This document shows, one piece after another, positions 47,629 to 57,002 of a stretch of 64,000 bases of DNA; position 1 is the first letter of the stretch; each line of letters starts with the position of its first letter. The translations under genes and the position numbers were made by a program. Source of the stretch: Pelagibacterium lacus. Lineage in GTDB: Bacteria > Pseudomonadota > Alphaproteobacteria > Rhizobiales > Devosiaceae. The notes beneath the pieces were generated by a model. That model had not been told where the DNA came from. It saw nothing but the letters and a program-made list of their open reading frames with translations, and searched no databases. Location of the stretch: positions 62,001 to 126,000 of the forward strand of contig NZ_QQNH01000002.1 in the NCBI RefSeq assembly GCF_003345525.1, read 5' to 3'.

Positions 47629-47657
47629 AATATAGGAGGGCGTGGCGGAGAAATAAA
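47629..47657 (-). promoter_or_regulatory. Predicted ssrA promoter
   Basis: On the minus strand TATATT (47634-47629) is a good -10 box; TTTATT (47657-47652) lies 17 bp upstream as a weak -35 box. Transcription would start near 47622, just before the acceptor piece. Confidence 0.45.
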
Positions 47658-47873
47658 GGGCCGTTCTGCACAGGGCCCCGATCGGCCTGGGTGCGGTTGG
47701 GGACATCGTGGAGGCGCAAATGTTCCCTTTCCCACCCATCGCCGCCAAGACGCCGATTTTTCTTTCCTTTCGGTCCGGGGCCGCGGTTGACCGCCCGGGA
47801 GTCGGCCTCTCTCATCGGTCACGGCACCCGATCGGGGGCCAGGAGGAGATCGTCTGTTGTGGAGGAGGAACCC

Positions 47874-49829
47874 ATGTCGATCGATACACGCCCGGAGGAG
47901 GGAAATACCGCTGCGAATCCGTCCCGGCGCAGCTTCTTGAAATTTGCCGCAGTGGGCGCGGGCGCCGCGGCCAGCTCGCCCATGCTGGCCGGCGCGGCCG
48001 GTGCCCAGGAGGCCGGGGACGAGGCGGCGCGGCTCGTCGTTCCCGACGAAATCGCCAATCGCGACCAGGCACCGCTGCCCGATATCCAGTTCCCCATGAC
48101 CGGGGCCAATCTGTTCGGCCGGGCCTGCGCGCTCGAGGACGTCAAGGCGATGTTCTGCTGCCCGGGCAATTACAACGTCATCCACGCCATCGCCGACCAT
48201 AACATCCCGTCCTATTCCGGCCGTAACGAGGGGTCGATGACCCATGCGGCCGACGCCTTCGTGCGGGCGACGGGGGAAATCGCCATCGCATCGGGCACCG
48301 AGGGTCCGGGCTTCACCAACATGATCAGCGGAATCGCCGCGGCTAATTCCTGCCGCACGCCCATGCTGCTGGTCGCCAGCAACATGCGAGTGGAACAGGA
48401 CGATACCGAGCAGGGCATCCAGGTGATGTACCAGCAGCCTTTGACCGAGGGGATCAAGAAATACGGCAAGCGCCTGATCACCCCGCACAGGCTGCCCGAA
48501 TATATCGGCTACACGTTCCGCCAGCTCAAGACGGGCATTCCCGGCCCGGTCCATATCGACTTCACCGGCGAAGTGTCGAACCACCAGTTCGAAGGGGAAG
48601 CCGATCTCGGCCATTACGGCAGCGTGGCGCGCTACCGGACCGATTCGCGGCCGGCTCCCGCCGCCGGCGATATCGAGGCCGCCCTGCGACTGCTTGATCA
48701 GGCCGAGCGGCCGATGATCGTGGCGAGCACCGGCGTCTTTTATGCAAAAGCGTGGGATGCGCTCAAGGCGTTCGCGGAAAAGGCCAATATTCCGGTCGTC
48801 GAATCCGGGCCCATGATGGGCAAGTTCCCCCATGATCATCCCCTTTCCGCCCATGCCGCTCCCGATGCGCTGGCCAGCGCGGATCTCGTATTCCTGGTTG
48901 GTCAGTATTGCATGCCGACCGTGGGCGAATTCGCCTTCGGGCCCGACACTCGCTATGTGCGAATCCAGCCCGAGGCGGGCGATATGGGGCGCAACCTGCC
49001 GGTCGATGTGGGCATCTTCTCGTGCGAGAAGCTGGCGCTGGAGGAACTGGCCGATCGGGCAAGGAGCGCGGAAAGGACCTCCTGGCTCAACGAGGTCGAC
49101 GCCGCGCGCCGGGCCTTCGCCGACCAGAACCAGTCCTATTACGAGATGGGCCGCGGCTATTCCGAAGCGGTGCATCCTGCCGTCATCGCCAAGGAATTGA
49201 GCGACTTCCTCTATAATGGCGATCTGGCGCCCGAGCAGACGACCGTGCTGTCCGGCGGCTTCGGCATCGCGCGCTATACGCGCCGTTTCCTGCAGGCGCA
49301 TCGTCCCGGGCAGGTGGTCAACGGGGCGTATCAGTTCGCCTCGATCGGCCCGGACGTGGCCTATGCGGTCGGCGTGGCCGCAGGGGTGCAGCTGGGCGCG
49401 GGCGCACAGGCGGCGGCGCAGGGCGCCCCGATCGTCTGCATCACCGGGGACGCCGGCTTCGGCTTTACCGGCATGGAGATCGAAACCCAGGCCAAATACC
49501 GCCTGCCGGTCATCAATATTGTCTACAACAACAATTCCTGGGGCACCTGGTACAGCAATCGCGACCTGCCGCGCGGTGCGCAATTGCACCTCTTCCAGGA
49601 AGGCGTCCGCTATGACCGCATGGCGGAAGGGCTGGGCGCCCATGGCGAATATGTGACCTCGCCCGACCAGTTCCTGCCGGCCCTGCAACGGGCCTACGAC
49701 ATCGCCCAGAACGAGGGGCTGCCCTCGGTCATCAACTGCCAGGCCAAGCGCGAGTTCTGGATCCGGGACGAATACGAACCCGGCTTCCTGGGCAAGGTCG
49801 AGCCCGGCGTCATGTCCTATTATCACTGA
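47874..49829 (+). CDS. Tat-exported thiamine-pyrophosphate-dependent enzyme
   Basis: 651 residues. A twin-arginine signal peptide (SRRSFLK with R18-R19, then a hydrophobic stretch ending near AGAQEA) is followed by an acetolactate synthase-like chain: PYR domain (about 75-250) with catalytic glutamate E119 in GRNEGSM, a central domain, and a PP domain with the TPP-binding GD (525-526) to NNN (552-554) motif. Relatives are cytoplasmic lyases or oxidases of 2-oxo acids; export after cofactor loading by Tat is unusual. GGAGGAGG precedes the ATG at 47874. Two small genes follow, the second a haem protein, suggesting electron transfer. Reaction and substrate are unknown. Confidence 0.82.
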   Translation: MSIDTRPEEGNTAANPSRRSFLKFAAVGAGAAASSPMLAGAAGAQEAGDEAARLVVPDEIANRDQAPLPDIQFPMTGANLFGRACALEDVKAMFCCPGNYNVIHAIADHNIPSYSGRNEGSMTHAADAFVRATGEIAIASGTEGPGFTNMISGIAAANSCRTPMLLVASNMRVEQDDTEQGIQVMYQQPLTEGIKKYGKRLITPHRLPEYIGYTFRQLKTGIPGPVHIDFTGEVSNHQFEGEADLGHYGSVARYRTDSRPAPAAGDIEAALRLLDQAERPMIVASTGVFYAKAWDALKAFAEKANIPVVESGPMMGKFPHDHPLSAHAAPDALASADLVFLVGQYCMPTVGEFAFGPDTRYVRIQPEAGDMGRNLPVDVGIFSCEKLALEELADRARSAERTSWLNEVDAARRAFADQNQSYYEMGRGYSEAVHPAVIAKELSDFLYNGDLAPEQTTVLSGGFGIARYTRRFLQAHRPGQVVNGAYQFASIGPDVAYAVGVAAGVQLGAGAQAAAQGAPIVCITGDAGFGFTGMEIETQAKYRLPVINIVYNNNSWGTWYSNRDLPRGAQLHLFQEGVRYDRMAEGLGAHGEYVTSPDQFLPALQRAYDIAQNEGLPSVINCQAKREFWIRDEYEPGFLGKVEPGVMSYYH

Positions 49830-49867
49830 CAGGGGAGGGCCGGGGCCTGCGCCCCGGCCACAGCTCA

Positions 49868-50323
49868 ATGGAACAGATGACCATACCCGACGCCTTGCAG
49901 ACCTATGTCCAGCGCGGGATCTTCAAGAGCTTCAACGCCCAGCCGGACCAGCGCAAATTCGATTTCGTCTGGCTCAACCGCAAGCGCATGCATGTGCACT
50001 GGAATGCCGGCCGCAACGCCATCGTGTTCAAGGATGTGCTCCACAACATTCCCGCCCGCTCGCGGCATTATCGCGAGGTGAGGGCCTATCTCAAGGGGCG
50101 GACCTCACCGGACCTGCCCGCGCATCGCCGGGTCGATCCCGACCTGTTCGATCTCGTCTGCGAGAACCATAAATCGGTGGTTTCGGTGGGCCTCAGGCTC
50201 AAGAGCGGCAGCCAGGGGGCTGCGGTGCGCAGGCTGACGGCGCTGGTCCATGAGCTGTTCATCTACCATCATGATCGCTGGCCGGAATATATGTATGAAA
50301 ACTTCGGTTCACCGTTGGAGTAG
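49868..50323 (+). CDS. Protein of unknown function in the TPP-enzyme operon
   Basis: A 151-residue soluble protein with no signal peptide or membrane segment, basic in the middle (WLNRKRMHVHWNAGRNA) with several conserved-looking aromatic residues and a Tyr/His-rich end (HELFIYHHDRWPEYMYENFG). I do not recognise a family. It starts 38 bp after the TPP enzyme, at ATG 49868 or ATG 49877, neither with a good ribosome-binding site. It ends 4 bp before the cytochrome gene. Possible roles are a maturation or regulatory factor, by context only. Confidence 0.65.
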   Translation: MEQMTIPDALQTYVQRGIFKSFNAQPDQRKFDFVWLNRKRMHVHWNAGRNAIVFKDVLHNIPARSRHYREVRAYLKGRTSPDLPAHRRVDPDLFDLVCENHKSVVSVGLRLKSGSQGAAVRRLTALVHELFIYHHDRWPEYMYENFGSPLE

Positions 50324-50327
50324 ACGC

Positions 50328-50681
50328 ATGAGACCCCGCATCCTGCCGCTCCTCGCCCTTCTCGCCTTCACAACCGGCCCGGCGGTCTATGCCTTCCAGG
50401 GACAGGCCCAGACCAATGAGGCCGAAACCGCCGATCTGCCGGCAGCGGAGGAGGAGGAACTCGATCCTGCCGACGCCAATGCGGCGCCCTTTCCGCCCGG
50501 CCGGCACGCAGCGCTGACCAAGCGGGTGTGCACCGAATGCCACATGGCCAATATGGTGCTGCAGCGGACCTATACCTATGACGAGGCCGTGCGCTTCTAC
50601 CAGATCATGGTGACCTCCAACACCGAGACCGACGAGGCCAGGGCGGTGATCGAATATCTCTCCACCACGCTGGCGCCCTGA
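50328..50681 (+). CDS. Exported mono-haem cytochrome c-like protein
   Basis: 117 residues. A signal peptide (about 1-22, ending near VYA-F) is followed by an acidic, Ala-rich linker (EEEELDPADANAA) and a small domain with one haem-attachment motif, CTECH, in RVCTECHMANMV. Nearby methionines could be the distal ligand. It should be attached to haem in the periplasm. GGAG lies 7 bases before the ATG, and the gene is 4 bp downstream of the 151-residue protein. As partner of a Tat-exported enzyme it may accept its electrons; this is inference. Confidence 0.75.
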   Translation: MRPRILPLLALLAFTTGPAVYAFQGQAQTNEAETADLPAAEEEELDPADANAAPFPPGRHAALTKRVCTECHMANMVLQRTYTYDEAVRFYQIMVTSNTETDEARAVIEYLSTTLAP

Positions 50682-50751
50682 GGGCGATACAAAGGTCTGC
50701 AAAGATCGGATTGGCGCTTCCACCAGCCTGGAATCAGGCTACATCTAGGGC

Positions 50752-51546
50752 ATGCAGCAATATCTCGACCTTTTGCGCCATGTGATGGAGAACGGTGTCG
50801 ACCGGGCCGACAGGACCGGTACGGGCACGCGTTCGGTGTTCGGCTACCAGATGCGCTTCGATCTCGGCGCGGGCTTTCCGCTGCTGACCACCAAGAAGCT
50901 GCATATCCGGTCGATCATCTATGAGCTGCTGTGGTTCCTGCGCGGGGACACCAATGTGCGCTGGCTGCAGGAGCGTGGGGTCAAGATCTGGGACGAATGG
51001 GCCGACGAGAACGGCGATCTCGGGCCGGTCTATGGCAGCCAGTGGCGCAGCTGGCCGGCGCCGGACGGGCGGCATATCGACCAGATCGCCAATCTGGTCG
51101 CGCAGATCCGGACGCGGCCGGATTCGCGGCGGCACATCGTTTCGGCCTGGAACCCGGCGGAAGTCGACGCGATGGCGTTGCCGCCCTGCCATTGCCTGTT
51201 CCAGTTCTACGTCGCCGAGGGCAAGCTCTCCTGCCAGCTCTACCAGCGCTCGGCGGACATCTTTCTCGGGGTGCCGTTCAACATCGCCTCCTATGCGCTG
51301 CTGACCCATATGATGGCCGAGGTGACGGGGCTGGAGGTGGGCGATTTCGTCCACAGCTTCGGGGACGCCCATATCTACCACAACCATTTCGAGCAGACCG
51401 AAACCCAGTTGGCGCGCCAGCCCCGGCCGCTACCGCGGCTGGAGATAAAGACCAGGCGGGATTCGATCTTCGATTTCGCCTTCGAGGATTTCGAGATCGT
51501 GGGCTATGATCCCCATCCGCACATCAAGGCGAAGGTCTCGGTATGA
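50752..51546 (+). CDS. thyA: Thymidylate synthase
   Basis: 264 residues, the same length as E. coli ThyA. It methylates dUMP to dTMP with methylene-tetrahydrofolate, yielding dihydrofolate, which FolA two genes downstream recycles. The catalytic cysteine is C146 in [12 protein letters not shown], and [19 protein letters not shown] and the dUMP-binding [18 protein letters not shown] are intact. It starts at ATG 50752, 70 bp after the cytochrome gene. Confidence 0.96.
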   Translation: MQQYLDLLRHVMENGVDRADRTGTGTRSVFGYQMRFDLGAGFPLLTTKKLHIRSIIYELLWFLRGDTNVRWLQERGVKIWDEWADENGDLGPVYGSQWRSWPAPDGRHIDQIANLVAQIRTRPDSRRHIVSAWNPAEVDAMALPPCHCLFQFYVAEGKLSCQLYQRSADIFLGVPFNIASYALLTHMMAEVTGLEVGDFVHSFGDAHIYHNHFEQTETQLARQPRPLPRLEIKTRRDSIFDFAFEDFEIVGYDPHPHIKAKVSV

Positions 51547-51604
51547 GGGGGGTATCGGGGCGCCCCGTCTTCGAAGGGCTGTTCCTTGAGCGCAGGGCGG
51601 GTTC

Positions 51605-52087
51605 GTGACCACGGCCATCCGCAGCGCGGCGCCGGGGGATGAGGCTCTGATCCATGGCTTCATCCGCAAGCTGGCGGAGTATGAAAAGCTGGGCCATGAG
51701 GTGGAGGCGACGGCCGGGCAAATCGCCGAGCATCTGTTCGGGGAAACGCCGAGGGTGTTCTGCGACATCGCCGAATGGGACGGCGCGCCGGTAGGGTTCG
51801 CCCTGTGGTTCTATACGTTTTCGACCTTCCAGGGGCGGCACGGCATCTGGCTCGAAGACCTTTATGTGGAGCCCGAGCAGCGGGGGAAGGGGATCGGCAA
51901 GGCGCTGCTTGCCAATCTCGCCCGGCGCTGCATCGCCGAGGGGTTGGGGCGGTTCGAATGGTGGGTCCTGGACTGGAACGCGCCGTCGATCGCCTTCTAT
52001 AAAGCGCAGGGGGCGGTGATGCAGGAGGAGTGGACGGTGTGCCGGGTGAGCGGGGCGGAGCTCGAAAGGCTGGCGGGGACCGCATGA
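51605..52087 (+). CDS. GNAT-family N-acetyltransferase
   Basis: 160 residues. The acetyl-CoA-binding motif A is LYVEPEQRGKGIGKALLANLA, with the Q/RxxGxG/A signature. The overall pattern (IHGFIRKLAEYEKL at the start, GIWLEDLYVEP and WWVLDWNAPSIAFYKAQGA) resembles the spermidine/spermine or diamine acetyltransferase-like group, so an amine substrate is plausible but unproven. The start is GTG 51605. It lies between thyA and folA, and its TGA overlaps the folA ATG. Confidence 0.82.
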   Translation: MTTAIRSAAPGDEALIHGFIRKLAEYEKLGHEVEATAGQIAEHLFGETPRVFCDIAEWDGAPVGFALWFYTFSTFQGRHGIWLEDLYVEPEQRGKGIGKALLANLARRCIAEGLGRFEWWVLDWNAPSIAFYKAQGAVMQEEWTVCRVSGAELERLAGTA

Positions 52088-52605
52088 GCATCAGGATCGC
52101 GATGATCGCCGCGGTGGGGCGCAATGGCGCCATCGGCAGCGCGGGAGATCTGCCCTGGCGGTTGCCGAGTGATTTTGCCTTCTACAAGCGCACCACCATG
52201 GGCCGGCCGCTCATCATGGGCCGCAAGACCTTCGAGAGTATCGGCAGGCCGCTGCCGGGCCGCGCCAATATCGTCGTGACGCGGCAAAGCGGCTATGCCC
52301 CGGATGGGGTGGAGGTCCATGCCGATCTCGATGCGGCCATCGCACGGGGACGGGAGATCGCGGCGCGCGACGGGGTGGACGAGGTGTTCATCAATGGCGG
52401 TGGCGAGATTTATGCCCGCGCCATGCCCCTGGCGGACCGGCTCTATATCACCCATGTGGACGCCGCGCCCGAGGCGGATGTTTTCTTCCCCGCCATCGAT
52501 CCGGCGGCCTGGGAGGGGCGGGACGTACTCGATGTGGTGCCGGGGGAACGGGACAGCGCAGGGTTCGTGGTGCGGGTGTATGAGCGGCGCAGGCGTTCAC
52601 CATAG
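52084..52605 (+). CDS. folA: Dihydrofolate reductase
   Basis: 173 residues. It reduces dihydrofolate to tetrahydrofolate with NADPH. Motifs include the N-terminal IAMIAAVGRNGAIG, the substrate-binding LPWRLPSDFAFYKRTTMG, IMGRKTFESIGRPLPGR and INGGGEIYARAMPLADRLYIT. The ATG at 52084 overlaps the GNAT stop codon (ATGA), so the three folate-cycle-linked genes thyA, GNAT and folA are probably one operon. Confidence 0.95.
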   Translation: MSIRIAMIAAVGRNGAIGSAGDLPWRLPSDFAFYKRTTMGRPLIMGRKTFESIGRPLPGRANIVVTRQSGYAPDGVEVHADLDAAIARGREIAARDGVDEVFINGGGEIYARAMPLADRLYITHVDAAPEADVFFPAIDPAAWEGRDVLDVVPGERDSAGFVVRVYERRRRSP

Positions 52606-52711
52606 CGTAAGCGCGGCAATCTAGCGCCGGGTTTCGATTGATCGGGGCGCTGGGGTTCCCTATAAACCGGCATGGACAAAAGCACTTTCACGACAAACCG
52701 AAAGGGACCAA

Positions 52712-53824
52712 ATGCCGTGGGAAGACAATAGGGGCGGTCGCCGCACCCGCAGCGGAGGCCCTTGGGGCCAGGCGCCGGGCGGTGGCGGAGGCGGCGGGCC
52801 ACGTCGGCCGGGCGGTGGCAACAATACTCCCAGTCTGGAAGACATACTGGCGCGCGGGCGCCAGCAATTCGGCGGGGGCGGCAACATCCCCGGCGGCAGC
52901 CGCTGGATCATCGTCGGGGTGATCGCGGCGGGGCTGGTGTTCTGGGCCTCGCAATCGATCTATACGATCGCGCCGCAGGAAATCGGCGTCGAATTGCTGT
53001 TCGGCAAGCCCAAGGACGAATTCTCCAATCCAGGCCTGCATTTCCATTGGTGGCCGATCGAGCGCGTCGAACGCGCCTCGACCACGGAAAACCAGACCCG
53101 CGTCGGATCAGGCACTAATGCGGCCACCAGCGATGGACTGATGCTCTCGGGCGACCAGAACATCGTCAATATGAGCTTTTCGATCCTGTGGCGGATTTCC
53201 GACCCGCGTGAATATCTCTTCAATGTGCGAAACCCGGACGACATGGTGCGTCAGGCTTCGGAAAGCGCGATGCGTGAAGTGGTGGGACGCCGCACGGCGC
53301 AGGACGTGTTCCGTGACGACCGTGCCGGCATCGCCATCGAGGTGCAGCAGATCACCCAGACTATCCTCGATTCCTACGGGGTGGGCGTGACGATCTCCAA
53401 CATCTCGATCGAAAACGTCGCGCCGCCGGCCGAGGTGGCCGACGCGTTCGACGAAGTGCAGCGGGCTCTTCAGGACGAGGACCGCTTCCAGGAAGAAGCA
53501 CGGCAATATGCCAATACCCTGTTGGGCAGCGCCCGAGGCCAGGCCGCGGCGATCCGCGAAGAGGCCGCAGCCTATCGCGACCGCGTGATCAACGAGGCCG
53601 AGGGTCAGGCAGCCCGTTTCGTCTCCATCTACAACGAATATCGCAACGCGCCGGAAGTCACGCGCCAGCGCATCTTCCTCGAAACCATGGAAGACGTGTT
53701 GGGCGGAACCGAAAAGGTGCTGCTCGAAGGCGGGCAGGGCTCGGGGGTGATCCCCTATCTGCCATTGCCGGAGTTGCGAAGCTCGGGAACGCCCTCGCAG
53801 GGCGTGGGAGGTAACCAGCAATGA
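52712..53824 (+). CDS. hflK: FtsH protease regulator subunit HflK
   Basis: 370 residues. A Gly/Arg-rich cytoplasmic N-terminus (GGGGGGGPRRPGGG), one membrane helix (about 65-82) and a SPFH/band 7 domain followed by a long helical region form the usual HflK layout. With HflC it forms a cage around the membrane protease FtsH. AAAGGGA precedes the ATG by 5 bases. The end overlaps the hflC start (ATGA). Confidence 0.94.
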   Translation: MPWEDNRGGRRTRSGGPWGQAPGGGGGGGPRRPGGGNNTPSLEDILARGRQQFGGGGNIPGGSRWIIVGVIAAGLVFWASQSIYTIAPQEIGVELLFGKPKDEFSNPGLHFHWWPIERVERASTTENQTRVGSGTNAATSDGLMLSGDQNIVNMSFSILWRISDPREYLFNVRNPDDMVRQASESAMREVVGRRTAQDVFRDDRAGIAIEVQQITQTILDSYGVGVTISNISIENVAPPAEVADAFDEVQRALQDEDRFQEEARQYANTLLGSARGQAAAIREEAAAYRDRVINEAEGQAARFVSIYNEYRNAPEVTRQRIFLETMEDVLGGTEKVLLEGGQGSGVIPYLPLPELRSSGTPSQGVGGNQQ

Positions 53825-54927
53825 ACAGGCTGATTATTGCCATCGTCGCACTGGTCATCGTGGGCTATGTGCTGCTGAGCTCGCTGTTCGTGGTCAATGA
53901 GCGCGAACAGGCCATCGTCATGCGCTTCGGCGAGATCACTCGCGATATCCAGGAGCCGGGGGTCTATTTCAAGATTCCGACCGACTTCGTGGAGACCGTG
54001 CAATATCTCGACAAGCGCCTCCTGCGCTACGATCTGGAACGCATCCGCCTGCAGGTTTCGGGCGGCCAGTTCTATATCGTGGACGCGTTCATCACCTATC
54101 GCATCACCGATCCGATCCGGTTCCGTCAATCGGTGCTGGGCAGCCTGCAACTGGCCGAACAGCGTATCGCCACCCGTCTGGAATCGGCGCTGCGTGCGGT
54201 CTACGGCCTGCGCGAATTCGACGCTGCTCTCTCCGAGCAGCGCGCCGAGATGATGCGCGAAGCCCGAGACCTCGTGGCCACCGACATGGTGGAACTGGGG
54301 GTTGAGGTGGTCGATGTGCGCGTGCTGGTCACCGACCTCACGCCGGAAGTCTCTCAGCAGACTTACGAACGCATGCAGGCCGAGCGTAATGCCGAAGCGG
54401 CCCTGATCCGGGCCCGCGGGCAGGAACAGGCGCAGATCCTGCGCGCCATCGCCGACCGTCAGGCCGTCGAGATCGTTTCGGCCGCCAATCGCGACAGCGA
54501 GATCATCCGCGGTGAGGGCGATGCCGAACAGAACCGCCTGTTCGCCGAAGCCTATTCGCAGGACCAGTCCTTCTTCGAGTTCTACCGCTCGATGGAGGCC
54601 TATCGGACGGCGCTGGCCGATGGCAGGACCACCATGGTGCTGTCGCCGGATTCGAGCTTCTTCCGCTATTTCGGGTCGACGGGCGAATTGCCGGAATTCT
54701 CAGCGCCCACCGCGATGCCGATCGATATCGGGGTCGAAGGGCCGAGCGAACAGCCGGTGGACTCCGACGATATCGATGCCTTGCTCGAAACCGATTCTCT
54801 GGTTTCGGGCGAGGGTGCGGTCGATCTCGAAACCCAGGTCCAGGATCTGGAAAGCCTGATCGAAAGCGAGAACCTCGGGGTCGAGACGCCAGAGGATGCT
54901 CCGGCGGACGCCGCTCCGGTCCAGTAA
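53821..54927 (+). CDS. hflC: FtsH protease regulator subunit HflC
   Basis: 368 residues: an N-terminal membrane helix (about 3-24), a SPFH domain (VNEREQAIVMRFGEI) and a helical region with ERNAEAALIRARGQEQAQILRA. It is longer than the roughly 300 residues usual for HflC because of an acidic C-terminal extension (about 290-368, rich in Asp, Glu and Ser), which would lie in the periplasm. Translation is coupled to hflK. Confidence 0.93.
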   Translation: MNRLIIAIVALVIVGYVLLSSLFVVNEREQAIVMRFGEITRDIQEPGVYFKIPTDFVETVQYLDKRLLRYDLERIRLQVSGGQFYIVDAFITYRITDPIRFRQSVLGSLQLAEQRIATRLESALRAVYGLREFDAALSEQRAEMMREARDLVATDMVELGVEVVDVRVLVTDLTPEVSQQTYERMQAERNAEAALIRARGQEQAQILRAIADRQAVEIVSAANRDSEIIRGEGDAEQNRLFAEAYSQDQSFFEFYRSMEAYRTALADGRTTMVLSPDSSFFRYFGSTGELPEFSAPTAMPIDIGVEGPSEQPVDSDDIDALLETDSLVSGEGAVDLETQVQDLESLIESENLGVETPEDAPADAAPVQ

Positions 54928-54948
54928 GCCGGACATATATCCAGTGAC

Positions 54949-54983
54949 AGGGCGCGCCTTTTCCGGGCGCGCCCTTATTTTTT
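54949..54983 (+). terminator. Intrinsic terminator after hflC
   Basis: A perfect 10-bp stem AGGGCGCGCC (54949-54958) pairs with 54966-54975 and is followed by TATTTTTT. The DUF2065 gene that follows would be reached only by read-through or its own promoter. Confidence 0.85.
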
Positions 54984-55000
54984 CCGAATGGGAGTTGGAG

Positions 55001-55189
55001 ATGAGCGATTTGTTTGCGGCGCTGGCGCTGGCAATCGTGCTTGAGGGGCTGCTCTATGCGGCGTTTCCCGAGCAGATGAAGAGGATGATCGCGCAAATGC
55101 TCACCGTGCCCAGCGGGCAGATGCGAATCGTGGCGCTGGGCGTGGCTGGTCTGGGGCTGGTGCTGCTGGCGGTCGTGCGCGGCTTTTAG
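55001..55189 (+). CDS. DUF2065 small membrane protein
   Basis: 62 residues with two membrane helices (about 3-20 and 38-59) separated by a short amphipathic stretch (FPEQMKRMIAQMLTVPSGQMR). This is the standard DUF2065 pattern, a family usually found right after hflKC in Proteobacteria and of unknown role. The ATG at 55001 follows GGGAGTTGGAG. Its 3' end overlaps that of the convergent serB by 4 bp. Confidence 0.85.
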   Translation: MSDLFAALALAIVLEGLLYAAFPEQMKRMIAQMLTVPSGQMRIVALGVAGLGLVLLAVVRGF

Positions 55190-56061
55190 CGCACGAACTC
55201 CTCGTCGGAATAGCCCTGCAGATAGAGCAGGGCGGTGAGATCGCCATGGTCGATGCGGACGGAAGCCTGTTCGGCGACGATGGGCTTGGCATGGATGGCG
55301 ACGCCGAGGCCGGCGGCCTGCAGCATATCGAGATCGTTGGCGCCATCGCCCACCGCCATGGTCTGGGCCGGGGTGAGGCCCTTTTCGGCGGTGAGGGCCA
55401 TCAGGCGGCTGCGCTTGGTGTCCTTGTCGACGATGGGTTTTGCGACCGTGCCGGTGAGGGTTTCGTCGGCGGAGAATTCAAGGACATTGGCCACCGCCTC
55501 GTCAAAGCCGATGCGCTTGGCGAAATGGTTGGCAAAGAGGGTAAAGCCACCTGAAACGAGCGCGGTATAGGCGCCATAGGCCTTCATGGTCTGGATCAGC
55601 GCCCGGCCGCCCGGGGCGAGGGTGATGCGCTCGCGGCGCACTTCTTCGACGATCCGGCGCTCGAGGCCCTTGAGCAGGGCCACGCGGGTATCGAGGGCGG
55701 CCTCGAAATCGAGCTCGCCCCGCATGGCGCGTTCGGTGATCTCGGCTACCTGCGGCTTGAGACCGAGAGAATCGGCCAATTCATCTATGCATTCCTGCTC
55801 GATCATGGTGGAATCCATGTCGGCGACCAGAAGCCGCTTGCGCCGGTGGGCGAGGGGCACATGGGCCGCATCGATGGGCAGGCGGCCGATGCGGTCACGG
55901 GCGATTTCGAGCGGATCGGCGGCGCGGGGCGCGGTGATCTCGCAGGCGATGCCTTGCGCCAGCCAGTTGATTTCGCCATGGGTGTCGCGGTGAATGGCCT
56001 CGACGAGGCTGTGCGAGAGCGCCGGTTCACTGGGATTGGCGACGAGGACGAGAACGGACAT
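55186..56061 (-). CDS. serB: Phosphoserine phosphatase
   Basis: 291 residues, HAD superfamily. It makes L-serine from phosphoserine. The catalytic motif is D81-M-D83-S-T, with motif II in LVSGGFT and motif III/IV around GDGANDLDML. An N-terminal region of about 75 residues precedes the HAD core, as in other SerB proteins. The start at 56061 lies only 11 bp from the miaA start on the opposite strand. Confidence 0.94.
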   Translation of the reverse strand: MSVLVLVANPSEPALSHSLVEAIHRDTHGEINWLAQGIACEITAPRAADPLEIARDRIGRLPIDAAHVPLAHRRKRLLVADMDSTMIEQECIDELADSLGLKPQVAEITERAMRGELDFEAALDTRVALLKGLERRIVEEVRRERITLAPGGRALIQTMKAYGAYTALVSGGFTLFANHFAKRIGFDEAVANVLEFSADETLTGTVAKPIVDKDTKRSRLMALTAEKGLTPAQTMAVGDGANDLDMLQAAGLGVAIHAKPIVAEQASVRIDHGDLTALLYLQGYSDEEFVR

Positions 56062-56072
56062 ACGCGAAAACC

Positions 56073-57002
56073 ATGGCTGGAGGCGAAAAAAAGCGCGCGG
56101 TGTTGATAGCGGGTCCGACCGCCAGCGGCAAGACGGCGCTTGCCATTGCGCGGGCACAGGGCACGGGCGCGCGGATCGTCAATGCCGATTCCATGCAGGT
56201 CTATGGCGTGCTCGACCGGCTGACGGCCAGGCCCGATGCGCGGGAACTGTCGGCGGCGCAGCATGAATTGTTCGGCCATGTTGCGCCGGGAGAGCGCTAT
56301 TCGACCGGGGCGTGGCTGGCCGATGTGAACAAACAGATTCAAGAGGCTGAAGTTCTGAATCAGGAGCTGATTTTCGTCGGCGGAACAGGGCTTTACTTCG
56401 AAGCGCTGACGAAGGGATTCGCGCAGATTCCGCCCGTCGACCCCCGTCATGTGGCCGAAGCAGAGGGTCTGATCCGGGGGCTCGATGTCGCGGGTCGGGC
56501 GGCGGTGCTGGCGGCGCGCGATCCCGAGACAGCGAGACGCATCGGGGTGGCCGATCCGCAGCGCGTGGTGCGGGCCCTGTCGGTGCTGCTGGCGACGGGG
56601 AAGCCGTTGAGCGCCTATCAGGGGGAAAACGCGCCGCCGTTGCTGGCGGGCTACCGGCTGGAAAAGCTGGTGCTGATGCCGGAACGGGCGGTGCTGCGCC
56701 GGCGGATCGCCGACCGGTTCGTGGCGATGATGGCGAAGGGCGCGATCGCGGAGGTGGAGGAATTGCTGGCGCTCGGGCTCGATCCCTCTCTTCCGGCCAT
56801 GAAGGCGATCGGGGTGCCGGAGATCGCCGCCATGCTGGAGGGCAGGATGACGCGCGAGGAGGCCATCGAGCGGGCGGTCACCGCGACGCGGCAATATGCC
56901 AAGCGGCAATCGACCTGGTTCCGCAACCGGTTCGCCGATTGGGATCTCGTCGATCCGTTGGTTAGAGCGCCTGATCTGACTGAATCAGATCAGGCGCTCT
57001 AA
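56073..57002 (+). CDS. miaA: tRNA dimethylallyltransferase
   Basis: 309 residues. MiaA adds a dimethylallyl group to A37 of tRNAs that read codons beginning with U. The P-loop GPTASGKT is at 14-21, NADSMQVY follows at 37-43, and the tRNA-binding ATRQYAKRQSTWFRNR lies near the C-terminus. The last 14 or so residues (from LVRAPDL) and the TAA are read from an intergenic palindromic repeat (56963-57067), so the natural C-terminus seems to have been replaced by repeat-derived residues. Confidence 0.94.
   Translation: MAGGEKKRAVLIAGPTASGKTALAIARAQGTGARIVNADSMQVYGVLDRLTARPDARELSAAQHELFGHVAPGERYSTGAWLADVNKQIQEAEVLNQELIFVGGTGLYFEALTKGFAQIPPVDPRHVAEAEGLIRGLDVAGRAAVLAARDPETARRIGVADPQRVVRALSVLLATGKPLSAYQGENAPPLLAGYRLEKLVLMPERAVLRRRIADRFVAMMAKGAIAEVEELLALGLDPSLPAMKAIGVPEIAAMLEGRMTREEAIERAVTATRQYAKRQSTWFRNRFADWDLVDPLVRAPDLTESDQAL

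Noticed and set aside
47481-49868. A 795-codon minus-strand frame opposite the TPP enzyme and running into ssrA
   Set aside because: It overlaps the tmRNA gene and a well-supported enzyme gene, and its translation has no recognisable domain.
50725-50740. Hairpin AGCCTG-GAAT-CAGGCT before thyA as a terminator of the cytochrome operon
   Set aside because: The stem is only 6 bp, there is no T run, and it lies close to the thyA start.
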